Part shown: one piece after another, positions 40,060-49,028 of the stretch
Layout of the letters: each line of letters starts with the position of its first letter
Position numbering within the stretch: the first letter of the stretch is position 1
Assembly: GCF_040120695.1 (NCBI RefSeq)
Contig: NZ_JBEEAC010000028.1
Span: 12,315-76,314 of the forward strand
Length of the DNA: 64,000 nt
Origin: Plantactinospora sp040120695
GTDB taxonomy: Bacteria > Actinomycetota > Actinomycetes > Mycobacteriales > Micromonosporaceae
Reading direction: 5' to 3'
Translations under genes and position numbers: made by a program
The notes under the pieces: model-generated
Database searches by the model: none
Told to the model about the DNA's origin: nothing
The model's input: the letters and a program-made list of their open reading frames with translations, nothing else

Positions 40060-40323
40060 TCAAGCCTGCGGCCGGGACGATCCGACCCGGAGCAGGTCGC
40101 CGATGGTGACCCGGTCGATCTGCTCGAACAGTTCCGGCGTGGGCTCGACCGCGTGCCGGCCGTACCAGCGGACCAGCAGGTCCGTGACCATCAGCGAGTC
40201 GAGGCCCAGGCCGTCGTGTCCCAGGGAGAGCGACGGTTCGAGGGAGAGGCCCGCCAGATCGCAGGCGAACTCCTGTTCCAGAATGTCTATTATTTCTTCG
40301 ATAGGCGAGTGCGGCGCGTCCAT
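40060..40323 (-). CDS. Acyl/peptidyl carrier protein
   Basis: An 87-residue free-standing carrier protein. The phosphopantetheine site is Ser43 in GLGLDSLMVTDLL. The four-helix pattern and acidic pI fit. It is the first gene of the leftward operon and is the only carrier in the window, so the adenylation protein at 33191-34687 most likely loads it, and the condensation-like proteins would take the acyl group from it. ATG 40323 has AAGGAC upstream. Confidence 0.85.
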   Translation of the reverse strand: MDAPHSPIEEIIDILEQEFACDLAGLSLEPSLSLGHDGLGLDSLMVTDLLVRWYGRHAVEPTPELFEQIDRVTIGDLLRVGSSRPQA

Positions 40324-40778
40324 TGAAAGTCCTTCGATGCTTAGTCGAACGATGTCTGAGCGCCTTCTTCCCGGTTTATCGACGGAGGGGTCGGGAAGGT
40401 GCATCGATAATGGTGTCCCCGTCGGGGACGGTCTCAATCATATGCACGGCCGACGGGACCGTGCAAGCGAAGTGCAGTTCGGAGGATGGCGTATTCCCGC
40501 CAATGCTTGCCGGTTCGTGCCGCACGGCGGCGAGTACTTGCTGGCCGGAGACGCTCCATTTGCCAATCGATCAAAATCGATTGGTTACCGGTTATGGTCC
40601 GAGGCTCTTCCGTCGTGCGCGGGTCGGCTGCTACCTTGCCGATACCCATGTTCGGCAGGTTGTTTCGGCCGGTGCCGACATCGGGTCGACAAGCGATGCC
40701 GTGGTAGCCCCCGTTTGCGAATCGCTTCCGCCCGCTGCCGCGGGAAGACCCCGTCGATCCTGAACCGGAGGGTGCCGC
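40324..40778. promoter_or_regulatory. Divergent control region rich in inverted repeats
   Basis: This 455-base region separates the leftward biosynthetic operon from the rightward carbamoyltransferase operon. It contains CCAATCGAT/ATCGATTGG with a four-base spacer at 40563-40584 (perfect), GTCCCC/GGGGAC at 40415-40429, GCACGG/CCGTGC at 40444-40464 and TGCCGA/TCGGCA near 40640. GC content is lower than in the genes. The first palindrome is the best operator candidate. Confidence 0.6.
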
Positions 40779-42884
40779 GTGTTTAGCCTCGGAATCTACA
40801 CCGGACCGCACGACCCGGCCGCCTGCCTCGTCGCGGACGGTCGCGTCGTCGCAGCGATCGAGGAGGAGCGTCTGACACGCGTCAAGTACGGGACCATCCG
40901 GGCGAATCTCGGACTCTGGGAGGAGTACGGCGACCGGTTCGGCTACTTTCCCTGGTCGGCGATTGCCTACTGTCTTCAGGCGGCGGGCATCGGCCTCGAC
41001 GACGTCGACCGGATCGTGCTCGCCGACGACTACCTCGCGCCGATGGCGGCGTTGAACATCCCGGTGCGGGATCCCGAGCGCATCGTGGTCGCGCGCGACC
41101 CTGCCGGCTGCGCTCACCACTACATGCACGCCCTGTCCGCTTTCTACGCTAGTGACTTCGACGAAGCCGCGGTCCTCGTCGTCGACGGGGACGGTACCTG
41201 GACGGACGCCGGCTACGAGGCCGAGTCGGCGTACGTCTTCGATCGCGACGGGGGACACCGGACGGTCCAGAAGAACCGGTACGTGCCGCTCCCCACCGGC
41301 GGTCGTGTGCCCCATCTGTTCCACTCCGGGCTGGGCTGGATGTACGAGTACGTGACCGGCCTCCTGGGCTTCTCGAACGTACGCGCCGGTGTCCCGGACG
41401 CCGGTAAGACCATGGGCCTGGCGCCGTACGGCGGCCCGAGCTCGTTGCTCGCCGGGAAGTGGTTCCACGAGCGTGCGGGCCACTTCGACTTCCGCCCGTT
41501 CCTCGACTGGATCGTCTCGGCGGGATACGTGGACTACTTGGACGACCGGAGCTTCAAAATCATCGAGGATCCGGACCGGATCAGCGCGTATGCGATGGAT
41601 CTCGCCTGGAAGGCGCAGAGTGAGCTGGAGCGCGGACTGCTCGCGCTGGCCGCCGAGGTGCGTCGGCGCACGGGCCGGCGCTACCTCTGCCTGGCCGGAG
41701 GGGTGGGGCTGAACGCGGTGGCCAACGGCGTACTGGCCCGAGCGGGGATCTTCGACCGGGTGTTCGTGCAGCCGGCGGCAGGCGACAACGGGCAGGCGAT
41801 CGGGCTGGCGTACCACGGCTACGTGACCGCCGGGAAGGCGCGCACCCTGACCCCGATCCGGGATTCGTACACCGGGACGGCATACGCGACGGAGGAGATC
41901 CTCGCGCACCTACAGGCCCTGCGCATCCCGGCCGAGGTGATCGACGGCGACCTCGCGGAACACGCCGCCGCCGAACTCGCCGACGGCGCGGTGCTCGGCT
42001 GGTTCCAGGGCGGAAGCGAGTTCGGGCCGCGCGCCCTCGGCCACCGCAGCATCCTCGCCGACCCCCGGCCCGAGGACATGAAGGATCGAATCAACGAGCG
42101 GGTGAAGATGCGCGAGATGTTCCGCCCGTTCGCGCCCAGTGTCCTGAGCGACCTCGCGACCGAGGTGTTCGACATCAGTGCGGGGGCCGATCTGCGCTTC
42201 ATGCTGTCGTGCTGTGGCGTTCGCGAGGAATGGCAGAAGCGCATTCCCGCGGTGTGTCATGTGGACGGCACCGCCCGGGTCCAGGTCGTCGACGCCGGCA
42301 CGGACCAACTCTATTACGAGCTGATCAGCCGTTTCCACCGGCTGACGGGGGTGCCACTGGTGCTCAACACCTCGTTGAACGTTCGCGGTATGCCGCTCGT
42401 GGAGACCCCGGCGGACGCCCTGCAGTGCCTGCTCTCCTCCGATCTGGACGCTCTCTACCTGCACAACATCCGCGTGGTGTACCCCCCGCACGCCAGCCTG
42501 CACGTGCGGCTCGCTGACGGCTGGTCGCTGGCGGGGGCCACCGGCGGCGCCACCGTGCGGCACGCCAGGACCGGCCGTGCGCTCGACGTGACCGAGGACG
42601 GGGCCGCGCTGCTGGACGCTCTGGACGACGGACGCACCCTGCACGCCGCCACCGTCGCGGCCGGCATCGGCCCGGACCCGGACGGCGCCCGCCGGACAGC
42701 GGGAGCGCTGCTGCGCCGGGGGTACCGGGCCGGTGCCCTCAGCGTGGACGCCGGGGGCCTACCGTTCGACACCCGGTGGACCTTCGGGCGCCTGCCACGC
42801 GGTGAGGGTTCCCGACCGCATTCACCCTTCGCCGGCCCGATCGGTCCGGACGGCATCCGCCTGCCCCGGTCGGTCGGCCGATGA
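40779..42884 (+). CDS. NodU/CmcH-family carbamoyltransferase with C-terminal extension
   Basis: A 701-residue O-carbamoyltransferase that should move carbamoyl from carbamoyl phosphate (via carbamoyl-AMP) to a hydroxyl of the product. The N-terminal Kae1-like half starts LGIYTGPHDPAACLV and carries the metal His in CAHHYMHALSAFYASDF and VVDGDGTW. The YrdC-like half has FGPRALGHRSILADPR and FRPFAPSVL. About 130 residues after the usual end (from about 570) include HARTGRALDVTEDGAALL, which looks like a PqqD-type winged helix and is not part of the standard family. It overlaps the next gene by four bases. Confidence 0.9.
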   Translation: MFSLGIYTGPHDPAACLVADGRVVAAIEEERLTRVKYGTIRANLGLWEEYGDRFGYFPWSAIAYCLQAAGIGLDDVDRIVLADDYLAPMAALNIPVRDPERIVVARDPAGCAHHYMHALSAFYASDFDEAAVLVVDGDGTWTDAGYEAESAYVFDRDGGHRTVQKNRYVPLPTGGRVPHLFHSGLGWMYEYVTGLLGFSNVRAGVPDAGKTMGLAPYGGPSSLLAGKWFHERAGHFDFRPFLDWIVSAGYVDYLDDRSFKIIEDPDRISAYAMDLAWKAQSELERGLLALAAEVRRRTGRRYLCLAGGVGLNAVANGVLARAGIFDRVFVQPAAGDNGQAIGLAYHGYVTAGKARTLTPIRDSYTGTAYATEEILAHLQALRIPAEVIDGDLAEHAAAELADGAVLGWFQGGSEFGPRALGHRSILADPRPEDMKDRINERVKMREMFRPFAPSVLSDLATEVFDISAGADLRFMLSCCGVREEWQKRIPAVCHVDGTARVQVVDAGTDQLYYELISRFHRLTGVPLVLNTSLNVRGMPLVETPADALQCLLSSDLDALYLHNIRVVYPPHASLHVRLADGWSLAGATGGATVRHARTGRALDVTEDGAALLDALDDGRTLHAATVAAGIGPDPDGARRTAGALLRRGYRAGALSVDAGGLPFDTRWTFGRLPRGEGSRPHSPFAGPIGPDGIRLPRSVGR

Positions 42885-44284
42885 CCCCGGCCGCTCCGAT
42901 CACCGGGCCGCTGCCGAAGGGCTACGAGCTGCTGTGGGAGCGGATGCACGAGCTCTCTCCCGGCGATCCCGGCGGCTCCCGGTTCACCGCCCTGCTTACC
43001 CGCGACCTGCACGGTCCGGTCGACGTGGCCGTGCTCGGTACCGCCCTGCGGGAGGTGACGCGCCGGCATGACATGCTGCGGATGCGGTTCGCCGACATCG
43101 CGCCGGAACCCGCCGTGTCGATCGACACCGAGGTCGACGCGCCGCTGTCCGTCGTCGACCTACGTGCCTGTCCGCAGCCGCGGCGCCGTGCCGAGCTCGA
43201 GTATCACCTGTACGGCGAGAGCATCCGCAGGTTCGACCTGACGGTCGCGCCGCTGTGGCGGGCCTGCCTGGTCCGGCTGACCGACGACCGGAGCCTGCTC
43301 TGCCTCAGCTTTCCCGACCTGCTCTTCGACGCCTGGTCCGACCGCATTCTCGTGCAGGATCTGCTGCGTTGCTATGCGGCCGGCCTCGGCCTCGCGCCGG
43401 CGCCCGCGGTGATGCCGGCCGGGTACCGGGAACTGGTCGCCCTACACGAGCGGCAGTACGGCCGGACGTCGGCGAGCGTCGTGGCACAGGCCGGTCGGCT
43501 GCGTCGCCTGCCGCCGATGCTGCCTGTCGAGCCGCGCCGGGCGTCCGCTGGCGACCTCCTGCTGGATCCCGCCACGGTGGAGTTCGAGTTTTCCGCCGAG
43601 ACCACCGCCGGGTTGGAGCACTCCGCGCTGCGGTTGCGGACTACGACGTACGTCGTGCTGATGACCGCGTACGCGATGTTCGTGGCGTCCGGCGCACGTT
43701 CCTCCCGGGCGGTGCTGAGCACGGTGACCCTGGGCCGGCAGAGTCGAGCGGAACGCGAGATCGTCGGCCAGTTCGGGCAGGACGTCTTCGTGCCTGTCGA
43801 CATCGACTGGCGGGAGCCCGTCGAGGCGCTGATCGCCCGAGTACACCGAGACCTTGTCACCGCTCGGCTGGCCCGGACCGGGTACCGCAACCTGGTCCGG
43901 CTGATCGGCGCCGACCGGTATCCGCGGCCCTGGTCGGACCTCCATCTCTACGACTCCTACTTCCAGTCCGTGGTGCCGGGGACCAGCCCGCAAGCGGAGG
44001 GGCCGCTACAAGTGGGCGAGACGCCCGACATCGTTCCGAAACCGCGGCCGGGAGAGGACGGCTATCCGAAGGTCGGCGAGATCGCGTCGGCGGCCCTGCC
44101 GGCCTGGCAGAAGCAGGCGGCGCCGTGGATCGTGGTGGGCGGGGAGCGGCAGGGCGGCGCGTTGAACTACAACCGATCGTTCTACGACGACTCGCGGATG
44201 GCCGCCCGGGTCGAAGCGTTCCTGGACGTGGTACGCGGGGTGGCAGCGGACGCCGGCCGACCGGCCTGGCGTGCTGTCGGCTGA
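42881..44284 (+). CDS. Second stand-alone condensation-domain-like protein, catalytic His lost
   Basis: A 467-residue condensation-fold protein (start LPKGYELLWERM, then TRRHDMLRMRF). At the HHxxxDG site it reads PDLLFDA (residues 145-151): both His are replaced, by Pro and Asp, and the structural Asp is kept. The later part, with ALNYNRSFYDD near the C-terminus, is similar to the end of the protein at 28059-29357. Coupled to the carbamoyltransferase by an ATGA overlap. It may transfer the carrier-bound amino acid to an amine by another mechanism, or be structural. Confidence 0.75.
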   Translation: MTPAAPITGPLPKGYELLWERMHELSPGDPGGSRFTALLTRDLHGPVDVAVLGTALREVTRRHDMLRMRFADIAPEPAVSIDTEVDAPLSVVDLRACPQPRRRAELEYHLYGESIRRFDLTVAPLWRACLVRLTDDRSLLCLSFPDLLFDAWSDRILVQDLLRCYAAGLGLAPAPAVMPAGYRELVALHERQYGRTSASVVAQAGRLRRLPPMLPVEPRRASAGDLLLDPATVEFEFSAETTAGLEHSALRLRTTTYVVLMTAYAMFVASGARSSRAVLSTVTLGRQSRAEREIVGQFGQDVFVPVDIDWREPVEALIARVHRDLVTARLARTGYRNLVRLIGADRYPRPWSDLHLYDSYFQSVVPGTSPQAEGPLQVGETPDIVPKPRPGEDGYPKVGEIASAALPAWQKQAAPWIVVGGERQGGALNYNRSFYDDSRMAARVEAFLDVVRGVAADAGRPAWRAVG

Positions 44285-44511
44285 GGTGCCACGACATCGG
44301 CGGAAAGTGACCGCGATCGAGAGGGGTGCCGGCCCAGGTGGCCGGGGAGTGGCGTACACCGTGGCTGGCGCGCGCAGTGCGGCGGTACTCGCCGGTGGAC
44401 CGGGGCGGCACGTCCGGGTTGCGGGCCCGCGCCGATGTCGGTCGTCGTGGCGTTCCCTGGTCGTCATGGTGCTCGTCGGACGCGTCGCTACCGCAACCGA
44501 TGGCAGGACGG

Positions 44512-44838
44512 TCAGGTCGTCGTGCCACTGCTCCCTGGCCGGTCGGGCGTGGGGTCGGCCGAACGCCGGGCGCCGACGTCCACCTCATCGAGGAGTCCGG
44601 CGCGGGTCACCGCGACACCTGCCGCGAATCGGCTCTGCACCCGCAGGAGCTGCATGATCGTGGACACGTTGCGCTGTACGGTTCGCAGGCCCAGGCCGAG
44701 CCGGTGAGCGATGTGGCTGTCGCTGGCTCCCCGGGCGAGCATGCGCACGATCTCGTGTTGAAGGGCGGTCAGCACGGGGCGGGAGACGGTGAACATGTCG
44801 CCGGTCGGATGCCGCGGCGGCGAAGGGTCGCTGGACAC
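44512..44838 (-). CDS. Small LuxR-type helix-turn-helix regulator
   Basis: A 108-residue protein whose core is a LuxR/GerE winged helix: LTALQHEIVRMLARGASDSHI followed by the recognition helix GLGLRTVQRNVSTIMQLLRV. There is no receiver or AAA domain. GTG 44838 is a tentative start without a clear Shine-Dalgarno site; ATG 44796 is an alternative. It is likely a pathway-specific regulator of the cluster. Confidence 0.72.
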   Translation of the reverse strand: MSSDPSPPRHPTGDMFTVSRPVLTALQHEIVRMLARGASDSHIAHRLGLGLRTVQRNVSTIMQLLRVQSRFAAGVAVTRAGLLDEVDVGARRSADPTPDRPGSSGTTT

Positions 44839-45364
44839 AGAATCAATCCCAGTGTGAGTGGCGGGTGCATCCCTACCCGGACCCGACCCAGTAGCGGCGG
44901 GGCGCGGACAGGTGCTGCGTGCGCATGAAACGGTTCCGGACCGGGTGTCGGCGTGGGGACAGGCTCGCCGTGCCCCTCGGCAGTGCGGAGAGGCCAAACG
45001 GACGCAACCCGGGAGGCGATTCTGGCACTGATGCTCAGTCTGCTGCCTGAATCATCACAATGGTGGGGTGCTATTCAGCGAATGCGGTTGGAAGGTTCGC
45101 CCAATACAGGATTCCATGGAATATCCGTGTGGACTTGGTGTATCGGTACGTGAATTCCACGTTATCAGGATAAAGATCGGTCCGCAACATGTAATCGATT
45201 GAATGCGTTAGTCGCGATCCGTTCGCTCGCGTTGGCCGGCCGGAAGTCGTGCCTGATCGCGCTGCCCGCGATCGCCGGTCTTTCGCCGAACAGAGCCCGC
45301 ACGCGACGGCGTACGTCCCGTCGTCGCATTCGTGGCGAGCCGACCCGACCAACCACGACGTCGG
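44839..45364. other. AT-richer intergenic region with a palindrome
   Basis: About 525 bases upstream of the LuxR-type gene. ATTCCATGGAAT (45111-45122) is a perfect palindrome. The area 45060-45230 is clearly poorer in GC than its surroundings. An open frame on the minus strand (45071-45352) lacks coding character and is not called. Confidence 0.45.
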
Positions 45365-47092
45365 TCACGAGTTGAACGTAGCCCGCTCTCCATGCCAGGA
45401 CGCCCAGAGCGCCGCGTACGGGCCCTCGGCCGCGACCAGGTCGTCGTGGGTTCCGCTCTCGATGACGCGGCCGGCTTCCATCACCACCACACGGTCGGCG
45501 TCGTGGGCGGTCTGCAGGCGGTGGGCGATGGCGATCACCGTACGCTCGTGCAGCACCGCCGCCAGCGCCCGCTCCGCCGCCCGCGCGGCTGTCGGGTCGA
45601 GCAGCGCCGTCGCCTCGTCGAGGATCACCGTGTGCGGGTCGGCCAGCAGCACCCGGGCCAGCGCGAGCTGCTGCGCCTCGGCGCCGCCGAGCGGGTGCTC
45701 GCCCAGGTCACGGTCGAGATCGTCGGCCCAGGTCGCGCCCACCGTCTCCAGTGCCCGCCGCAGCTTTGCGTCCGGCGCGGCGACCATCAGGTTGGCGCGC
45801 AGCGTGTCGCGGAAGACGTGGTGTTCCTGCGTCACGAGGACGACCTGGCGGCGAAGCTGGTCGGGCGGCAGGTCGGCGATCGGCACACCACCGACGGTCA
45901 CCTCGCCCGCGGCCGGTCGGTCGACGCCCGCGAGCAGCCGGCCCAGCGTCGACTTGCCCGCGCCGGAGAGCCCGACAATCGCCAGCCGCTCTCCGGGCCG
46001 GATCGCCAGGTCGACATCGTCGAGGACGTCCAGGCCCTCCTCGTACGCGTAACGCACCCCGACGACCTCGATCCGGTCGTCCCGCGGGGTCCGCGTCGTG
46101 GCGGGCGGCGGCGCCGGCACCGCACCCAGCCCCTCGACCCGGGCGAACGATGCGCTGCTGCTCTGGATCTGCTCGACGTAGACGAGGATCGTGTCCAGCG
46201 GCCCGACGAGCTGCCGCAGGTACAGCACCGCCGCCCCGACCGTGCCGAGGCTGGCGTGCCCGTCCAGGTACAGCAGTCCACCGACCACGAGCACGAGCAC
46301 GGACGGCAGCGCGTACGAGCTCTCCGCCAGTGGGAAGAAGACGGTGCGCAGCCGCAGCGTCGCCATCCGGGTGCGCCGCGTCTCGGCGATGGCCCGGCGC
46401 CCGGCGTCGAGTCGGCGCTCGCGCAGGCCGAACGCCTCGACGGTGCGCGCACCCTCGGTGGTCGCCGCGAGCTCCTCGGCGAGCCGCGAGTTGGCCGCAC
46501 CCTCGGTGAGATAGGCGTCGCGCGCCCGCCGTAGGTAATACCGCGTGATGAACCAGATCCCGGTCAATCCCAGTAGACCCAGCACCCCGAGCACCGGATC
46601 GAGCAGCACGACCGCCACCCCGATGAAGAGCATCTGCACCACGGCGATGAAGACGTTCGGCAGGATGTCCCGCAACGTGGCGGCGATCGCATTCACGTCG
46701 GTGGTGCCACGCGCCGCCAGGTCACCGGCCGGAACCCGTTCCACCACCGCGGCAGGCAGCCGGAGCGCCCGCTGGAGAAACCCTTCGCGGATCCGTGCCG
46801 CCGTCCGCTCACCGAACCGGTACGCGATGAACAGCGCATACCGCGAGAGCACCATCTGCGCGACCGCGCACCCCAGCACCGCGATCGCCAGCCGGTCCAC
46901 CGCTGCGACACCACCCCCGGCGGCCACCTCGTCGATGATCCGCCCCAGCAGCCAGGGCCCGCCGAGGCTGGCGACCGCGGCCAGCGCGTTGATGCCGATC
47001 ATCGCCGCCACCGCACCCCGGTCCCGCCCGACCAGGCGCAGCGCCTCCCGTCCCACGGTCCGCTGGTCCGCCATCGGCAACACGGCACTCAT
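45365..47092 (-). CDS. ABC exporter subunit with intact Walker motifs
   Basis: A 575-residue type IV ABC exporter half-transporter: six transmembrane helices (about 25-320) and an ATPase domain. Walker A is GLSGAGKST (near residue 372) and Walker B VILDEATALLD (near 489). The signature LSGGQ is degenerate (LGGAE, near 466). With its partner at 47089-48852 it should form a heterodimer that exports the cluster's product or an intermediate. ATG 47092 overlaps the partner's stop codon. Confidence 0.9.
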   Translation of the reverse strand: MSAVLPMADQRTVGREALRLVGRDRGAVAAMIGINALAAVASLGGPWLLGRIIDEVAAGGGVAAVDRLAIAVLGCAVAQMVLSRYALFIAYRFGERTAARIREGFLQRALRLPAAVVERVPAGDLAARGTTDVNAIAATLRDILPNVFIAVVQMLFIGVAVVLLDPVLGVLGLLGLTGIWFITRYYLRRARDAYLTEGAANSRLAEELAATTEGARTVEAFGLRERRLDAGRRAIAETRRTRMATLRLRTVFFPLAESSYALPSVLVLVVGGLLYLDGHASLGTVGAAVLYLRQLVGPLDTILVYVEQIQSSSASFARVEGLGAVPAPPPATTRTPRDDRIEVVGVRYAYEEGLDVLDDVDLAIRPGERLAIVGLSGAGKSTLGRLLAGVDRPAAGEVTVGGVPIADLPPDQLRRQVVLVTQEHHVFRDTLRANLMVAAPDAKLRRALETVGATWADDLDRDLGEHPLGGAEAQQLALARVLLADPHTVILDEATALLDPTAARAAERALAAVLHERTVIAIAHRLQTAHDADRVVVMEAGRVIESGTHDDLVAAEGPYAALWASWHGERATFNS

Positions 47093-48852
47093 GCGTCGTC
47101 CGCGAACGCCCAGCTGACCAACGCCCGGTACCCCGGCTCGTCGCCTAGCAGCTCCCGATGCGTTCCCGACGCCCGTACCCGCCCGCCGACCAGGTAGTGC
47201 ACCACGTCGGCCCGATCCAGCAACACCGGCGACGTCGTGGCCACCACCGTCCCCCGGCCCCGCCGCGCTGCCGTGAGCCGCTCCGCGATGGCCGCCTCGG
47301 TGTGCGCATCCACGGCCGAGGTGGGCTCGACGGCGAGCAACATCTCCGGATCGGCGTGGACCGCCCGGGCCAGCCGCACCCGTTGCCGCTGCCCACCCGA
47401 GAGGTTCCGGCCGCCCCACTCGACCGTCCGCCCCAAGTCGGCAGCGACGTCATGGGCGACGGCGATCTCGATCGCTCTTCGCACCCGTTCGTCCCCGGGC
47501 TCGTCCCGCCCGGCTGGCACCCCGCTGCGCGGTCCGGCATTTCCAGCCGCTCCGGCCCGCGACCCGTCACCACTGGTCGGCGCTGCCGGTCCCGGCACGT
47601 CGCGGCCCGCCACCACCTCCCGTAGCGGTCCCGTGAACAGAGCGGCGTCGTTCTCGGCGACCAGGATGCGGGACCGGATCTCCGGCTGGGCGATTCCGGC
47701 GAGCGGCCGCCCACCCCAGGTCGCCGAGGTCGGCCCGTACGCACCGAGCCGGTCGAGCACCGCCACCGCGTCGGCCGGCCGGTCTCCCGCCAGCGCGGTG
47801 AGTCGCCCTGGCTCGGCCGAGACTCCTGATTCCGGGTCGAACAGGACCGCCGGCCCGTCCGGGGCAGGTTCGCCGTCCACCTTGTCCAGCGGCAGGCGTA
47901 GGAAGTCGACGACCCGGCGTGCCGCCACCAGCCCGTGCGCGGTGTCGAATCCACAGAAGATCAGCATGTTCACCGGGATGCCCAGCATCGCCGTGTACCC
48001 GTACACGGCGATCAGTTGCCCCGCGGTGATCTCGCCTGAGGCTGCCATGCGCGCCGCCACCCAGATCACCACGCCGAGGAAGACCACCGGCAGCCCTTCC
48101 CCGAGCGCCCCGATCCAGCTGGCCGGCCCGCCCACCCGGTAGCCCTGTTCGCGCAGCCGCGCCGACTCCCGTCCGTAACGTGCCTCGTGCTCCGGCTTGC
48201 CCCCGAGCCCGTTCAGCACCCGCAGGCCGCCGAGCACGTCGACCAGGCGCGCGTTCAGTTCGCCCTGCTTCTGCCGGTAGTCCAAGCCCGCCCGCTGGGT
48301 ACGCCGGAGCAGCGGCCCCACGACCATCGCGAGCACCGGTACCCCGATCAGCACCACGGCCGCCAGCACCGGCGACGTCTGGAACAGCAGCACCGCGACC
48401 ACGACACAGGTCAGGATCGCCGCCACTCCCAACCCACCGACGTTCATGGCCCGGCCGATGGTCCACACGTCCGCGATGCCGATCGTTACCACCTCGCCGG
48501 CCGTGACCCGCCGAGGCAGCGCCGCCCCCAGCTTCGTGGCATGCGTCATCACCAGGTCGGCCGTCCTCAGCGCCGCCGCCAGGCGCAGCTTCGTCATGCT
48601 CCGGTGCCGCATGATTCCGAGCCCGGCCCCCGCCACCCCGACGAGCAGCACCGCCGCGCCCCACCAGAGCAGCGTCTCCCGGCGCCCGTCGCCCAACCCA
48701 CGATCGACTGCTTGCGAGATCAGGTACGGTGTGAACGCCAGACTCATGAACCACGCCGACCCGAACAACGCCCCGAGCGCCACCCGGCCCTTGAGTTCCA
48801 GCGCCAGCCGCCACAGATACCCAGCCGGTCCCCGTACGTCCACGAAGGCCAT
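47089..48852 (-). CDS. ABC exporter subunit with degenerate ATP-binding site
   Basis: A 587-residue half-transporter with six transmembrane helices. Its signature LSGGQRQR (near residue 484) is intact, but Walker A is gone (AGDRPADAV in place of GxxGxGKS, near 356) and the Walker B Asp is missing (LLAVEPTSAVD, near 503; the catalytic Glu is kept). Together with the other subunit this leaves one consensus and one dead composite site. First gene of the two-gene unit. Confidence 0.9.
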   Translation of the reverse strand: MAFVDVRGPAGYLWRLALELKGRVALGALFGSAWFMSLAFTPYLISQAVDRGLGDGRRETLLWWGAAVLLVGVAGAGLGIMRHRSMTKLRLAAALRTADLVMTHATKLGAALPRRVTAGEVVTIGIADVWTIGRAMNVGGLGVAAILTCVVVAVLLFQTSPVLAAVVLIGVPVLAMVVGPLLRRTQRAGLDYRQKQGELNARLVDVLGGLRVLNGLGGKPEHEARYGRESARLREQGYRVGGPASWIGALGEGLPVVFLGVVIWVAARMAASGEITAGQLIAVYGYTAMLGIPVNMLIFCGFDTAHGLVAARRVVDFLRLPLDKVDGEPAPDGPAVLFDPESGVSAEPGRLTALAGDRPADAVAVLDRLGAYGPTSATWGGRPLAGIAQPEIRSRILVAENDAALFTGPLREVVAGRDVPGPAAPTSGDGSRAGAAGNAGPRSGVPAGRDEPGDERVRRAIEIAVAHDVAADLGRTVEWGGRNLSGGQRQRVRLARAVHADPEMLLAVEPTSAVDAHTEAAIAERLTAARRGRGTVVATTSPVLLDRADVVHYLVGGRVRASGTHRELLGDEPGYRALVSWAFADDA

Positions 48853-49028
48853 GCCGCCCGAAGTCCCTTCTGTACCGTTACCCGGTTTTCCGCCGTCCAG
48901 GACACACCGTCCCTAGTTGCGCGGCTCAGCGCTCGTCCCCCACGGAGCCGCGACAGACCCGGCGGCCACCGATGCCGGCTGCCGGGCGGTATCGCGAGCT
49001 CGTGCGGCGTTGCGCGTCGCCTGGTCCG

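Noticed and set aside
40324..40440. Canonical StrR box upstream of the carrier protein gene
   Set aside because: Only one half-site-like AGTCGAAC is present; the partner half at the expected spacing does not match.
45071..45352. 93-codon minus-strand frame in the AT-richer gap
   Set aside because: No Shine-Dalgarno site, poor third-position GC and no recognisable family.
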